This document shows positions 11,414-20,925 of a stretch of 22,210 bases of DNA, one piece after another (positions within the stretch are counted from its first letter, which is position 1; every line of letters starts with the position of its first letter). A program made the translations under genes and the position numbers. Below the pieces are notes generated by a model. That model saw only the letters and a list, made by a program, of their open reading frames with translations, had not been told where the DNA came from and ran no database searches. Origin of the DNA: Thermomucor indicae-seudaticae (lineage: Eukaryota > Mucoromycota > Mucoromycetes > Mucorales > Lichtheimiaceae). The stretch is from NCBI GenBank assembly GCA_000787465.1, contig JSYX01000334.1, positions 1 through 22,210 of the forward strand. The letters are read 5' to 3'.

Positions 11414-13693
11414 TCAAGCTTCAGAATCCTCATCTGAAGAGGAAGAGTGACCAGTAAAGTTGAACAAAGCGCTATCGTCTCCGAGCCAATTCTGCAATAT
11501 GTGGGACATATCATGGAACATTCCCTTCGCCGCTGCTGCTTTGCTCGATTTCTTCTTTTCTCGGTCGAATCTACGTGGATCGAAATCGCTCAAGGCGGAA
11601 GGTCCATTCTCGTTGACGAAGTTTGTGATGTCTTCCGACAAGCGCTCACGCATTTTGCGCAACTGAAGCGCTGTGTCAGGCTCAAACACCGACAGTATCA
11701 GCGGTTTTAGGGATCTGAGATTGGATTCATCAATTAGCAGCATAATCAATCAAGCGAACTCTTTTTGCTATAGTTACTTGTATATATCAACGCCAGTCTC
11801 CAGCAGCCGGATCCCAATATAATGCATGAATGGTTGAATGACCCAGCTTAACAGGGATAACCAAAGGATATTGGACAACCCATATTGTTCGAGCCGAGTC
11901 TTGTAGAGATAGCCGAGCAACAGAGAAGAGTAGCAACCATAAATGGCTGGCGCGAACAGTAGCACAACCAGCACTTTCCATGTCGCCACAACGTCACGAG
12001 CCGCTAGCTTGACGTTCGAGCTTGCTAACGCTTCTATTCCCATACCATGTTTAGCAAGCTTCCTCAGCTACATGTCCCGTTCTTACCTCGCTGTTTTATT
12101 CGACTTATAGTCAATGCCAGGAAAGCAACAGGTGAGTTCAATAAAAGGCTATAATATATGTCTCTCTCCGTCAGTATCGGACAACTTTTGAACGACAGAT
12201 GCGCGCGTGTGCACACTCACGAAGGAAATCCGACAGCGGAGAGAAGCATGAGTCGTACAAGACGCGAAATCAGCACTGGCAGAACGGAAAGAGGAGCTGA
12301 CTTTGTTCTCTCCACTTGGTGATCACGGAGCCCAAAATACTTGAGAGTATCATTGTAAGCCTGGACCTTTCGAGCGAGTTCCTGCAGGCGGGGATCCTTT
12401 TCAAGATGCTTGTAACCCAGCAAGAAACGCCTATTGAGATCGACCACCTGATCAAGGGTGAGCTTGTGTTCGGCCGCAGGTTTGTAAAGCCTTCGAGCTG
12501 CAGCAATAATCTATTGTTTCATACAGTCAGTCGCTCCCACTGCCTAGCTATCCAGTCTCTCCCTCTCTCTCTGCCTCTTACCAGAAGGGTATCATAATTG
12601 GGTGCATTTACCGTCACACTCTTGAGACCATTGTAGCCTGCTTCTATGAGTGCACCAATGGCTTCTCGTTTTGCAGCACCGCCTTGCTTGTACAAGTCCA
12701 CCCATTTACGCTCCACTGTAATTGGTGCACCATACGAGATTACTGCTCTGGAACGGAATCGATGTGGATGGAAATAATTAAGACCTATCGTGGTCCTCAT
12801 TTTCAGTTCTTGAATCTGCTTTTCTCTCTTACTGCTTCTCAGAAGGACATACCGACAGGGACAATCTTTACGTTGAGGTGTTTATGTTTAGCCATCGCTC
12901 CCAGAGCCATAATAGCAAATCCAGCTACATCCCATGATCATACCATCAGTGGCGGCTGAACAATCGCCCACCCTCCCTTTTTTGCTGGTTCTATCCACTC
13001 ACCTTTGAGCGGAAGCATTTCCGATCGATCATGGCTGCCACCCTCAGGAAAAATCACAATACATTCTGATTCTGCCAGACGTGCATGCACTTCTTCATAG
13101 AGAGTGCTCTGATCCACGTGGGGAATGACCTTATAACCCACCACCTCTGCTAAAGCCTCCATTTCTTGATCGCTCATGGCATGCTTCAGAACAAGTTCGG
13201 TGTCCGACACGACTTTATCCACTTCAAGCTTAATGCTTTTGCCAATACTCAATAGATCAAGCGACGCCACTTGGTGTTTAAAGCGAGTGTTTGTGCCTAT
13301 GATCGTCATCGAATCCTTGGCGCGCAGGGTGCCTTCTCCTTTGGTGGCCAAATCCTGCGGCCGAATAACAGGGACTGTGACGAATAAAAGCTTAAGCAAT
13401 GGAGTGCAGGGAGTGCGGCCGCAAAGAACCTTACTGGCTTTGAGAAGTCGAGCGCCAGTACCAATCACCTTGCGCTTAAAAGACGACTCCGCCATGAGAG
13501 GAGCGAATCGACGTGGATTGGAAATGAGCACCATGCCGGGATCAATAAACTGGTTCGCATGTGGAGCGACAATGAAGATGCACGGATCATCCTGTGGAAC
13601 AAGGTGAGACCCTGTAGTACGTATTTCTCGGAAGAAAATGCTTGTCGCGAGCTTGAAGAAGCCCCGAACAACGTCGTAAGCCAAATCCTCCAT
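11414..13693 (-). CDS. Glycerol-3-phosphate / dihydroxyacetone-phosphate acyltransferase (Gat1/Gpt2-Sct1 type)
   Basis: Model: complement(join(11414..11714, 11778..12033, 12087..12148, 12221..12510, 12582..12784, 12853..12924, 13003..13374, 13435..13693)), 604 residues, stop TGA. Start at MEDLAYD; codons upstream in the same frame lack an ATG. Acyltransferase motifs: PHANQFIDP (44-52, His45 and Asp51, the fungal variant of the H-x-D block), IPVIRPQD, FPEGGSHDR (195-203), then KIVPVGLNYFHPHRFRSR. The C-terminal third has several hydrophobic segments (for example WKVLVVLLFAPAIYG and ILWLSLLSWVIQPFMHY) expected of an ER membrane enzyme. These proteins acylate the sn-1 position of glycerol-3-phosphate or DHAP, the first step of phospholipid and triacylglycerol synthesis. 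The tail ends in an acidic Ser-rich stretch (HSSSSDEDSEA). The intron at 13375..13434 is 60 bases without a stop, so retention would insert 20 residues before IPVIRPQD. Confidence 0.93.
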
Positions 13694-13752
13694 GAATAAA
13701 AAGAAAGGAGTAAAGGACAAAAGATGATATTCCTGTTATATAATCTGATGCT

Positions 13753-14639
13753 TTATGAAGTGAAGCCCATGTGAAAAGCAATTGCATTATTAGGCTTTGC
13801 GCTGTGCGACCGACGAATGGGACGCTCGATTACCATGTCAGGAAAATAACGCAGGATGTGCTCTTGCCCGATGGAATATCGCTTGCTCTCGCCAATTTTA
13901 CATGGTAGTGGTGATACCAGGATATATCCATTGCATGCAGCGTTAGGATTCTTTTGGTCATTCGCTGGTAGAACCACGGGTAGTACTCAGATCATATACC
14001 TGCGGGTATATCCTCCTCTTCCGTTATGCCAAGTGCTGCCAAAAGTCCCAGCGAATACGGTCCTGACAAGCTCATACGGCGTTTCATTCCTTCTTTCATG
14101 TTTAACTACTTGCAGATCAAGTCTCCATCGGCTGGTTTCTGTTGCCATTCAATGCGAACGATGCGACTTGGCTCGAGACTACTGGACCGGCTTTCGGAGA
14201 TCACCTTTAGCAACTGCTTGCACAATTCAGAGAGTTCGTAATGCGGCAAAGCGGCATGAAGTTTAAGCTGCTCGAGTCGCCTTTCCTAGCCCAGCGACGA
14301 CAATGACAGAATAAGGATTGAAGGGTCATCAATATCTAGAACGTTGCGAAGAACGACACTAGCGCCTAAGGCGGGAAAACACACGAAGTCATCACTCATA
14401 GTACATACTATAAGGAGAACCGCTAACTTAACAGGTGCAAAGATCTCTGGTACCACCGACGTCATATTCGGGTAGAGCAGTCTAACAAAGGAAGTTTCAA
14501 GAGCCTTGAGGAAACAGAGCAAAAACACGGAATGATGGTATTGAATAAGCACGCTGTCAATTAAGCTCTCTGGTATCGTGCTACCGTACAGGCTTGGGTC
14601 GAAAGTCGCACACGATGGGAAGCGGAGAGCAAAGGGCAT
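13753..14639 (-). CDS. Unrecognised candidate gene or pseudogene; exon structure unresolved
   Basis: I do not recognise this protein. One minus-strand frame runs from an ATG at 14639 with good-looking coding sequence (for example FVRLLYPNMTSVVPEIFAP), is broken by TAG at 14286-14288, resumes as ERRLEQLKLHAALPHYELSE, is broken by TAG at 14106-14108, resumes as KRRMSLSGPYSLGLLAALGI, and then reaches a TGA. A further frame at 13753-13977 (containing KRYSIGQEHILRYFPDM) may be the last exon. The first TAG could be removed by a 57-base in-phase intron (14286..14342, donor GTTCTA, acceptor CTAG). The second could be removed only by an unusually short 39-base intron, and joining to the last frame needs a 35-base one. 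Either the gene has introns I cannot resolve or it is decaying. It lies between two divergent genes, 107 bases from the calcineurin start. Confidence 0.38.
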
Positions 14640-14745
14640 TCTTTTTTTGACTCGGTTCTCTTAACAGTGCCTTTTGGCTGGACTCACTTTCTCGCCCCCT
14701 AGCCTCTTTGCTCACTTTTTTTGCCCTCATATTTAATCACCTCCA

Positions 14746-15166
14746 ATGAGCGCCACCGACACTGAAGAAGGGAATGGTAAAATGGAAGTTAGTCCGGCTA
14801 TCCGGCGATTACAGAATAAGCCAGAGATCCCGAAAATCGACTTTACCCAGTTTAAAATGGAAGATGGTACGATTGTGTCGACCAAGGAACGAGTCATTAA
14901 AGGTACAACATGTCCTGACAGCCATCGTGAAACGATTACTCATGCGGGAGCAAACTTAGATGTACCTGCACCGGCAGTAGCAATACCGACGGACGAAGAG
15001 TTTTGGAGTCAGGAGAGACCTGGATTACCTAATATTGCATTCTTGAAGGATCACTTTTATCGAGAAGGTCGATTATCGGAAGAACAAGCATTGTATATCA
15101 TTGAAAAGGCTACCGAGATCCTGAAAACAGAACCCAATCTTTTGGAAGTCGGGGCACCTATCACGG

Positions 15167-15202
<36 letters not shown>

Positions 15203-16898
15203 GTAGAAGGCAGTAGATTGATCACGCTACCGTAGTGTGCGGTGATATCCACGGTCAATACTATGACTTGATGAAATTGTTCGAAGTCGGTGGCGATCCA
15301 GCGAACACTACGTACCTCTTTCTCGGTGATTACGTTGATCGTGGTTATTTCTCAATTGAGGCAAGTAGCGATGCCGTTGACTTGTCTTTTTGGGAGTCAG
15401 CTAATTGTCTCCACATTTAGTGTGTATTATACCTGTGGTCTCTGAAAATATGGTACCCGGACACCTTCTTTTTGTTGCGAGGCAATCATGAGTGCAGGCA
15501 CTTGACAGACTATTTCACGTTCAAGATTGAATGTAAGCGACCTTGTCATACAGTGTCACGTTGTGCACCGTGACTAAATGATCTCTGCAATTATAGGTCG
15601 ACATAAATACACCGAACGCGTATACGAAGCGTGTATGGATTCGTTCTGCGCATTACCACTGGCGGCTATCATGAATCGACAGTTCCTGTGTATCCACGGC
15701 GGATTGTCTCCTGAACTGCAGACGCTGGATGATTTAAGAAATGTAGGGATCCTTTGGGTTGATCCGGGTTTCTTGCATATGTATGCTAACGCTGTAACGA
15801 AAAATAGATTGACCGTTTCCGGGAGCCACCAACGCATGGACTGATGTGCGACCTTTTGTGGGCAGATCCATTGGAGGAATTTGGACAGGAAAAGACAAAT
15901 GAACTATTTATTCACAACCATGTTCGAGGTTGTTCGTACTTTTTCAGGTACGCTTTGCGGGGTCGAGGACTGTGCGACGTGATCGGAGCGTGTATCTGAT
16001 GGTCTGTATTAGTTATCACGCCGCATGTGCTTTTCTTGAGCGAAACAACCTTTTGTCCATTATTAGAGCACATGAGGCACAGGACGCTGGTTATCGCATG
16101 TATCGCAGGAGCAGAACCACTTCCTTCCCGTCTGTGATGACTATATTTTCAGCACCCAATTATCTGGACATCTACAACAACAAAGCGGCTGTTTTAAAGT
16201 ACGAAAATAATGTCATGAACATCCGTCAGTTCAACTGCACACCGCATCCTTATTGGTTACCAAACTTTATGGATGTGTTTACGTGGAGTCTGCCGTTCGT
16301 TGGCGAAAAGAGTAAGTGATGGATTTTATCAGGCACGGGCGACTGTTGCTAAGTTAAGGCCATGTCTTCTACTAGTTACGGACATGTTGATTGCTATCCT
16401 GAATATCTGCAGCAAAGACGAACTGGCTGACGAAGAGCATAAGTTGTCACTGTCAGAGCCAACAGCTACGACGGAAGAACAGGAGTTGCGTAGAACTGTG
16501 ATCCGGAACAAGATTCTGGCTGTTGGTAAAATGTCTCGTGTGTTCTCTGTTCTCCGCGAAAACTCGGAACGTGTTATGGAACTCAAATCATTGTCACCTA
16601 CTGGTAAATTGCCTCTTGGTACATTGGCTTTGGGCGTGGAGGGTATCAAGACAGGTAAGTAGCTCTTCGTTTTGTAACACAAGGATAACATATCTCTAAC
16701 GTGTGGGTCATTTTAGCTATTACTACCTTTGAAGATGCTAAAAAGTCAGATCTGGAGAACGAACGTCTGCCACCTACACGTGAAATGAAGGAAGCCATGT
16801 TGAAAGAAGAAACGGATAGCAAAATTCGAGATGCTGTTCGTGAAGAGGATAAAAATTTGAAGGAAGTTGCCGAGGCGATTATAAGCGATGCGGACTAG
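14746..16898 (+). CDS. Calcineurin catalytic subunit A (protein phosphatase 2B)
   Basis: Model: join(14746..15166, 15236..15360, 15421..15532, 15597..15742, 15808..15947, 16013..16311, 16376..16654, 16717..16898), 567 residues, stop TAG. It is a Ca2+/calmodulin-activated Ser/Thr phosphatase that works with a B subunit and in fungi controls stress response, morphology and Crz1-type transcription factors. The metal-binding signatures GDIHG (143-147), GDYVDRG (171-177) and RGNHE (202-206) are intact, as are SAPNYLD and the B-subunit-binding [17 protein letters not shown] calmodulin-binding helix (about 453-477, [18 protein letters not shown]) and an autoinhibitory segment (508-527, [20 protein letters not shown]) follow, so the enzyme should be calcium regulated. 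The N-terminal region before the phosphatase core is about 95 residues and ordinary for fungal forms. The second intron is GC-AG. Confidence 0.96.
15171..15199 (+). repeat. (GA)n microsatellite in calcineurin intron 1
   Basis: Fourteen GA units and one extra G lie directly after the donor GTAA (15167) in the 69-base first intron. Slippage here could change intron length between strains. Confidence 0.97.
15361..15420 (+). other. GC-AG intron in calcineurin
   Basis: The donor is GCAAGT and the acceptor TTTAG, 60 bases, phase 0. Splicing here gives FSIE-CVLYLW, the conserved calcineurin sequence. No GT donor nearby preserves that join. Confidence 0.9.
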
Positions 16899-17492
16899 AC
16901 AGGGCCGCGATTATCCTTGCCCGATTTGGGCCCTGCTTCCCCCACGACCGGATTTGACAAGATACCTCCCCTTATTCTTTTTTCTTTAACCGTGCGACAG
17001 ATATGACGAGACAAATTTGGCCAGATTCATGTACTTTTGAAACCTACAACAAGAAAAATTCGCTAATACCGAGGACCATGCGAGTTTTATGTTTGAAATA
17101 CAAAGCTGGATGGCAGCTTTGGAGTTAGAAGCGACAAAAGCTAAATCCCGCTTATGGAAAAGGCCATCCACCGCTTAAAACTGCCCTTCAAAGTCATTGT
17201 TTGCTGCCATTCTTCTGATCACTCTTATTATGGTCATCTGCGCTCGGTTCTGACTGCCGTTATGGTCCACAGGCCTCCATTGTGGACGAATACAATTGCG
17301 CTATGTGCAAACTGAGATTGCGGTTATCAAAACTGTGAACGTCAAACCATATGTATTTGCCATGGCGAAGAGAACTTTTGGTTTCTAATGAACAGTGAAC
17401 CAACGTTTGGGATAGATCGGGCGTAAAATGCTGTCCGAGTAAAGGCTCTGTGTCTGCCACGAACTTCGGCCGAAGCTACTCCAATTTGTAGA
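16899..17492. other. Gap after calcineurin; no clear gene
   Basis: Nothing here can be assigned. A 61-codon minus-strand frame at 16986-17171 (containing FQKYMNLAKFVSSYL) reads somewhat like protein. A minus-strand frame at 17260-17460 does also. Neither matches a family I recognise; they lie beyond the end of the Fanzor-like relic in its direction of reading and could be further debris. Confidence 0.4.
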
Positions 17493-17764
17493 CATTTTGC
17501 TAGCGTTTATGTATTGATTCCATGTTGTTTCGCAAACCGTGCAGGTTAAAGCAGAATCTATACTAATATCATCATCCGTGATAGCATTTTTTGAGAGTCT
17601 TTCCTCATACATTTAGGGCACACCTGAATAAAAGTGTAGGTTACTTAGATCAAACGGTAGGCCTCCGATCCGCACCAATATCTGGGCTTTTTCGCTGTGG
17701 TGTCTGGTGGGCAAGAGAATCGAAGGTTCCTCAAAATGGGTTCACAGACCCTGTATTTAGGCAT
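17493..17764 (-). pseudogene. Probable decayed Fanzor/TnpB-like nuclease remnant (C-terminal part)
   Basis: On the minus strand a frame from 17764 reads CEPILRNLRF and then, across an in-frame TAA (17645-17647), reaches VCPKC (17623-17609). After a frame change the next frame gives LTCTVCETTWNQYINASKM (17552-17493). Two CxxC pairs followed closely by W-N-x-x-x-N-A-S is the layout of the zinc finger plus third RuvC motif of OrfB/TnpB and its eukaryotic Fanzor relatives, which usually read W-N-R-D-x-N-A. Here the catalytic Asp is Tyr. With a stop, a frameshift and a lost catalytic residue, it cannot encode an active nuclease. I cannot find the N-terminal RuvC motif, target-site ends or inverted repeats. 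The assignment is pattern-based and has not been searched; a chance zinc-ribbon-like reading cannot be excluded. Confidence 0.4.
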
Positions 17765-17919
17765 TGTTTTTTTGTCGTGCAGCTTAAAAGTACCGAATTA
17801 GGGAACCATCTTCTCCTCGAACGCCATTGTTGTTAGCGTATCCAGTGACCGACAACAAAAAGAGAAAAGTGGATCAGTTAGCTTCTTGATAGCCTTTTTC
17901 TTCTTTCTGCCAGTACCAA

Positions 17920-20768
17920 ATGCTCCACCATAATAGTATTCATTGCCTGGATGATGAAAGCCTTCTATACGAACCTAGTCTTTACAGGGTCACTTCGGCA
18001 CGACCTCGCGAACGGCGACCGCGTCCTTTCATACCGCATTCACCAGAGCTCTTGCCCTCGAGATCAACTCCTCTTCTCCGAGACGACTTTAATTATGCAT
18101 GGGAATACTATGATGTCCACAGAGATGTCCGACGGTTTCGTCGGGCAAGACACACACGACCTCGAAGCTACGATGGGCAACGTCAGCGTTTCGGACCAGC
18201 AGAGTGGTTAACCGATGGAGTATATTACGACGCCAACTTTCCGGCTATTGACAGACAGCCGAAGCTGCGACGGCGCTCACTGCCTTCAATAACGCATGAA
18301 TCACACAATTGCTATCACAGGGAACGGCCAGTTCGCCGCGACAGTCCTTGTTCGTGTCGACCTCCGATTACTCGGCCTACGCCACGAACTTACAGCTGTC
18401 CGCGTTGTAAAACTTCATCACCGATGCAGCGCCCTCTGCCTCTGCACCGTTCTCCTGTGGAAAAAAAGAAACCGGTATCTCTCTCAAATAGCAAACGGAT
18501 TGACGAATCGAAATATGAAAAGCGAAAAACAAACGAAGAACAAAAGGAGGAGGACGAGGAACCAAAGAGAGTGCAACGGAAACCGGTGTTTATTGCCACG
18601 AGCGACTTGGTGCGTCTTTCGGACAGTCTGCAAAACATCCGTCTAGAAGACAACCGCCGTGCGCAAACCAAGAACCGCAAGCTCCTCTTACGATCACCTC
18701 TGTCCATTTCGTCTTCGTCTACCAACAGCAGCAGTCTATTTGATGCACAGGTGGTCTCCTCCCCAGGTTCCTCGTCCGAATCCTCTTCGTTGACTGTATC
18801 GTCTTCAAAGCCTTCCATCTCTGCGACATTCCGGGGAGAGCGACCTAGTAATGAGCGACACCACCACCAGTTAAGCAGAGTACAAACCGCCCGTCCTTGC
18901 ATTTATCGAGAACCTGGCGGTGGAAAGGATCAGCTGGAGAGCAGTGACGACGAAAGAGAAGAAGAAGAGATGGGAATGGTCATACCCACGTTTTGGAACC
19001 CTCGCATGGGAGGCGGTGACGCGTCCGCACCACTTCGCCGTAATTTGTCCCGAAAATTGCGTGGCCTTTTGCAGCCCCAGAGAAGTCGCTTGGCCGGCGC
19101 GTCCAGGAACGAACATATTGCGGACCGTATCTGGAGCGTTGAGCGGACCATGACACCAGAAGCGCAGACTGGATCAAGTCCTTCAGGTGTCCTCGAGTAA
19201 GCAAGGATATAACTGATGTGCACGGCGTGTTATACCACTGACAGTGAACGACTGCATTTAAGGGATACCGTGCCTGTGGGTGAACAGTTGACACTGGAGT
19301 TTGAAGAACAAGACTTTGTTCAAATCGACACGTATGCTGCCAACGTGAATCAGCGTGGACCGATGTTGACTCCAGCTTTGCTGGCACAAAAGTTCTTGAC
19401 ACGGCCGTACCGCCGCGAGCTGTTTCGGATCCGATCCATTTTTGTTTGGTTGATGCACAATATTGCTATCAAGGACGTAGGTGTGAAGAATGAGTCTACG
19501 GATAAGGTGCTGGCGGATCGATCGGTTGCTACTCCACTCGGGCTGGCTAGCCTGCTTGTTGAAATGGCTGTTGCAGCTGGATTCACTGACGCACATCTGG
19601 TTCACGGTTATCTGCGAGGTAATGGGAATACACCAAATGAGAGCGTCATATAAGCCCACTGACCAGGAAAAGCAAAACGTCGTGGACAGACATACATGAT
19701 TCCTTGGAAGCTGTCTTGTGTTCTGAAGATACCCTAGTACAAAATCATGTTTGGGCTGCCAGTAAGTAGCTACAGCTTTCTTTTCGGGCGAAGGACGGCA
19801 GCAAAGCACTCAATCCGTTTGCCATGTTAGTAAAAGTCGAAGGCGAGTATCGGTTTATTGATTGCTGGTTGGCGTCTCCCTACTATCCAGAAAATGGCGG
19901 GAAAATGGAGCCCCACTGGTTTCTTTGTCGACCTCAAGACTTGATTTATACCCACTTCCCCTCTAACCCTTGCGACCAGTACCTTGAGCCACCCATCGAT
20001 ATTGATACGTTTTTTGCCTTTCCGTGCGTCTGCCCGTCTTTCTTTCGCTATCACATGCGTATCCTCCAGTATAGCCCTGACGACTGTAACCTCGGGGACG
20101 ACCAGATATTCCATGTTACACTCCAGGTGGATCCAGACATTGCCTTTTATGCCGAGGTTGAAACGAGCACTCACGTTGGCGGTACCTGTCGCACCATAAC
20201 AACACGTAAACGCGGACTCGCTCAATGCGCTCATGTCCCTGGGTATCCTGAATTCCGGCTATGTAAAGTTAAAGCGGTTATGCCATCCGATCAAACCGTC
20301 GGTTGGCTTAAGATCTACGCGGGTCCGCGCATCGTTAATCAAATTAGTGTCTTAAGCGGAACGACTAACTACAATTCAGCTGCACCTGCGCATCAACAAC
20401 CGCAGGAAAAGCCAGGATCTTTGGCCCTTTGTTTCCGTCTGACCCAGGAGCACCCACGGCCCTCGACACGACCGTTCGATTTCGTTCAATTGCATCTCAA
20501 TCACTACGAATTTTACATTCAAGAGCCACAGTGCTATCAGCTGTATCCTTTGCAGCTTTACAACTTCTGTATCAAGAGCGATCAATCTCACCACAAGTTG
20601 GCGATCCGTGCTCCAAGCGGTCGTCTCTATAAGCTGACCTACTATCCGCACGACCATACTTATGAAGGCAGCTTGACGGTCTCTGAAGTAGGACAGTGGT
20701 CGCTAATCAGTTTACTGCATAACGCTGGAGGCTGGTACACTGTCGCAAGCTGGGAGTGCAAGTCTTGA
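17920..20768 (+). CDS. Cyk3-like cytokinesis protein with inactive transglutaminase-like (KY-type) domain
   Basis: Model: join(17920..19196, 19245..19618, 19690..19761, 19831..20768), 886 residues, stop TGA; introns 48, 71 and 69 bases. Residues 1-425 are a low-complexity, Arg/Ser-rich, probably disordered region with an acidic patch (DDEREEEEMG). Residues about 470-600 form a transglutaminase-like fold: RSIFVWLMHNIAI, then LVHGYLR, NHVWAAIKVEGEYRFIDCW with His570 and Asp585. The segment that should carry the nucleophile reads RSVATPLGLASLL and has no Cys. Fungal Cyk3 proteins, which act at the division septum, also have a transglutaminase-like domain lacking the Cys, and the following CWLASPYYP region fits this group. 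Unlike yeast Cyk3, no N-terminal SH3 domain is seen. A strong acceptor-like site (polypyrimidine then CAG) ends at 17913, seven bases before the ATG, so an upstream exon is possible. Confidence 0.78.
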
Positions 20769-20925
20769 AAATGTCAATATCAATGCAATGCAATTCAATT
20801 CCAAGAACGAACCATTGTTTTGCTTTTTGGCAATGAAAATATTAATCGTAGTTGAGGTTGAAAGAACTGTTATATGAAAGGGAAAATGGGGTAAAAGTCA
20901 GATGAGCCAATGGCTATTATATACC

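Noticed and set aside
13856..14266. 136-codon plus-strand open frame
   Set aside because: No recognisable motif, and it lies opposite the more protein-like minus-strand frame; kept as a shadow, though not strictly excluded.
14106..14288. TAG readthrough or codon reassignment
   Set aside because: Several well-supported genes in the same window end at TAG and nothing homologous continues after those stops, so the code is standard.
18390..18902. 170-codon minus-strand open frame
   Set aside because: Antisense to the Arg/Ser-rich region of the Cyk3-like gene; biased composition alone leaves the opposite frame open.
19619..19670. Acceptor at ACCAG 19669-19670 for the Cyk3-like second intron
   Set aside because: It puts the next exon in a frame that stops soon; the acceptor at 19689 gives continuous sequence into NHVWAA and RFIDCW.
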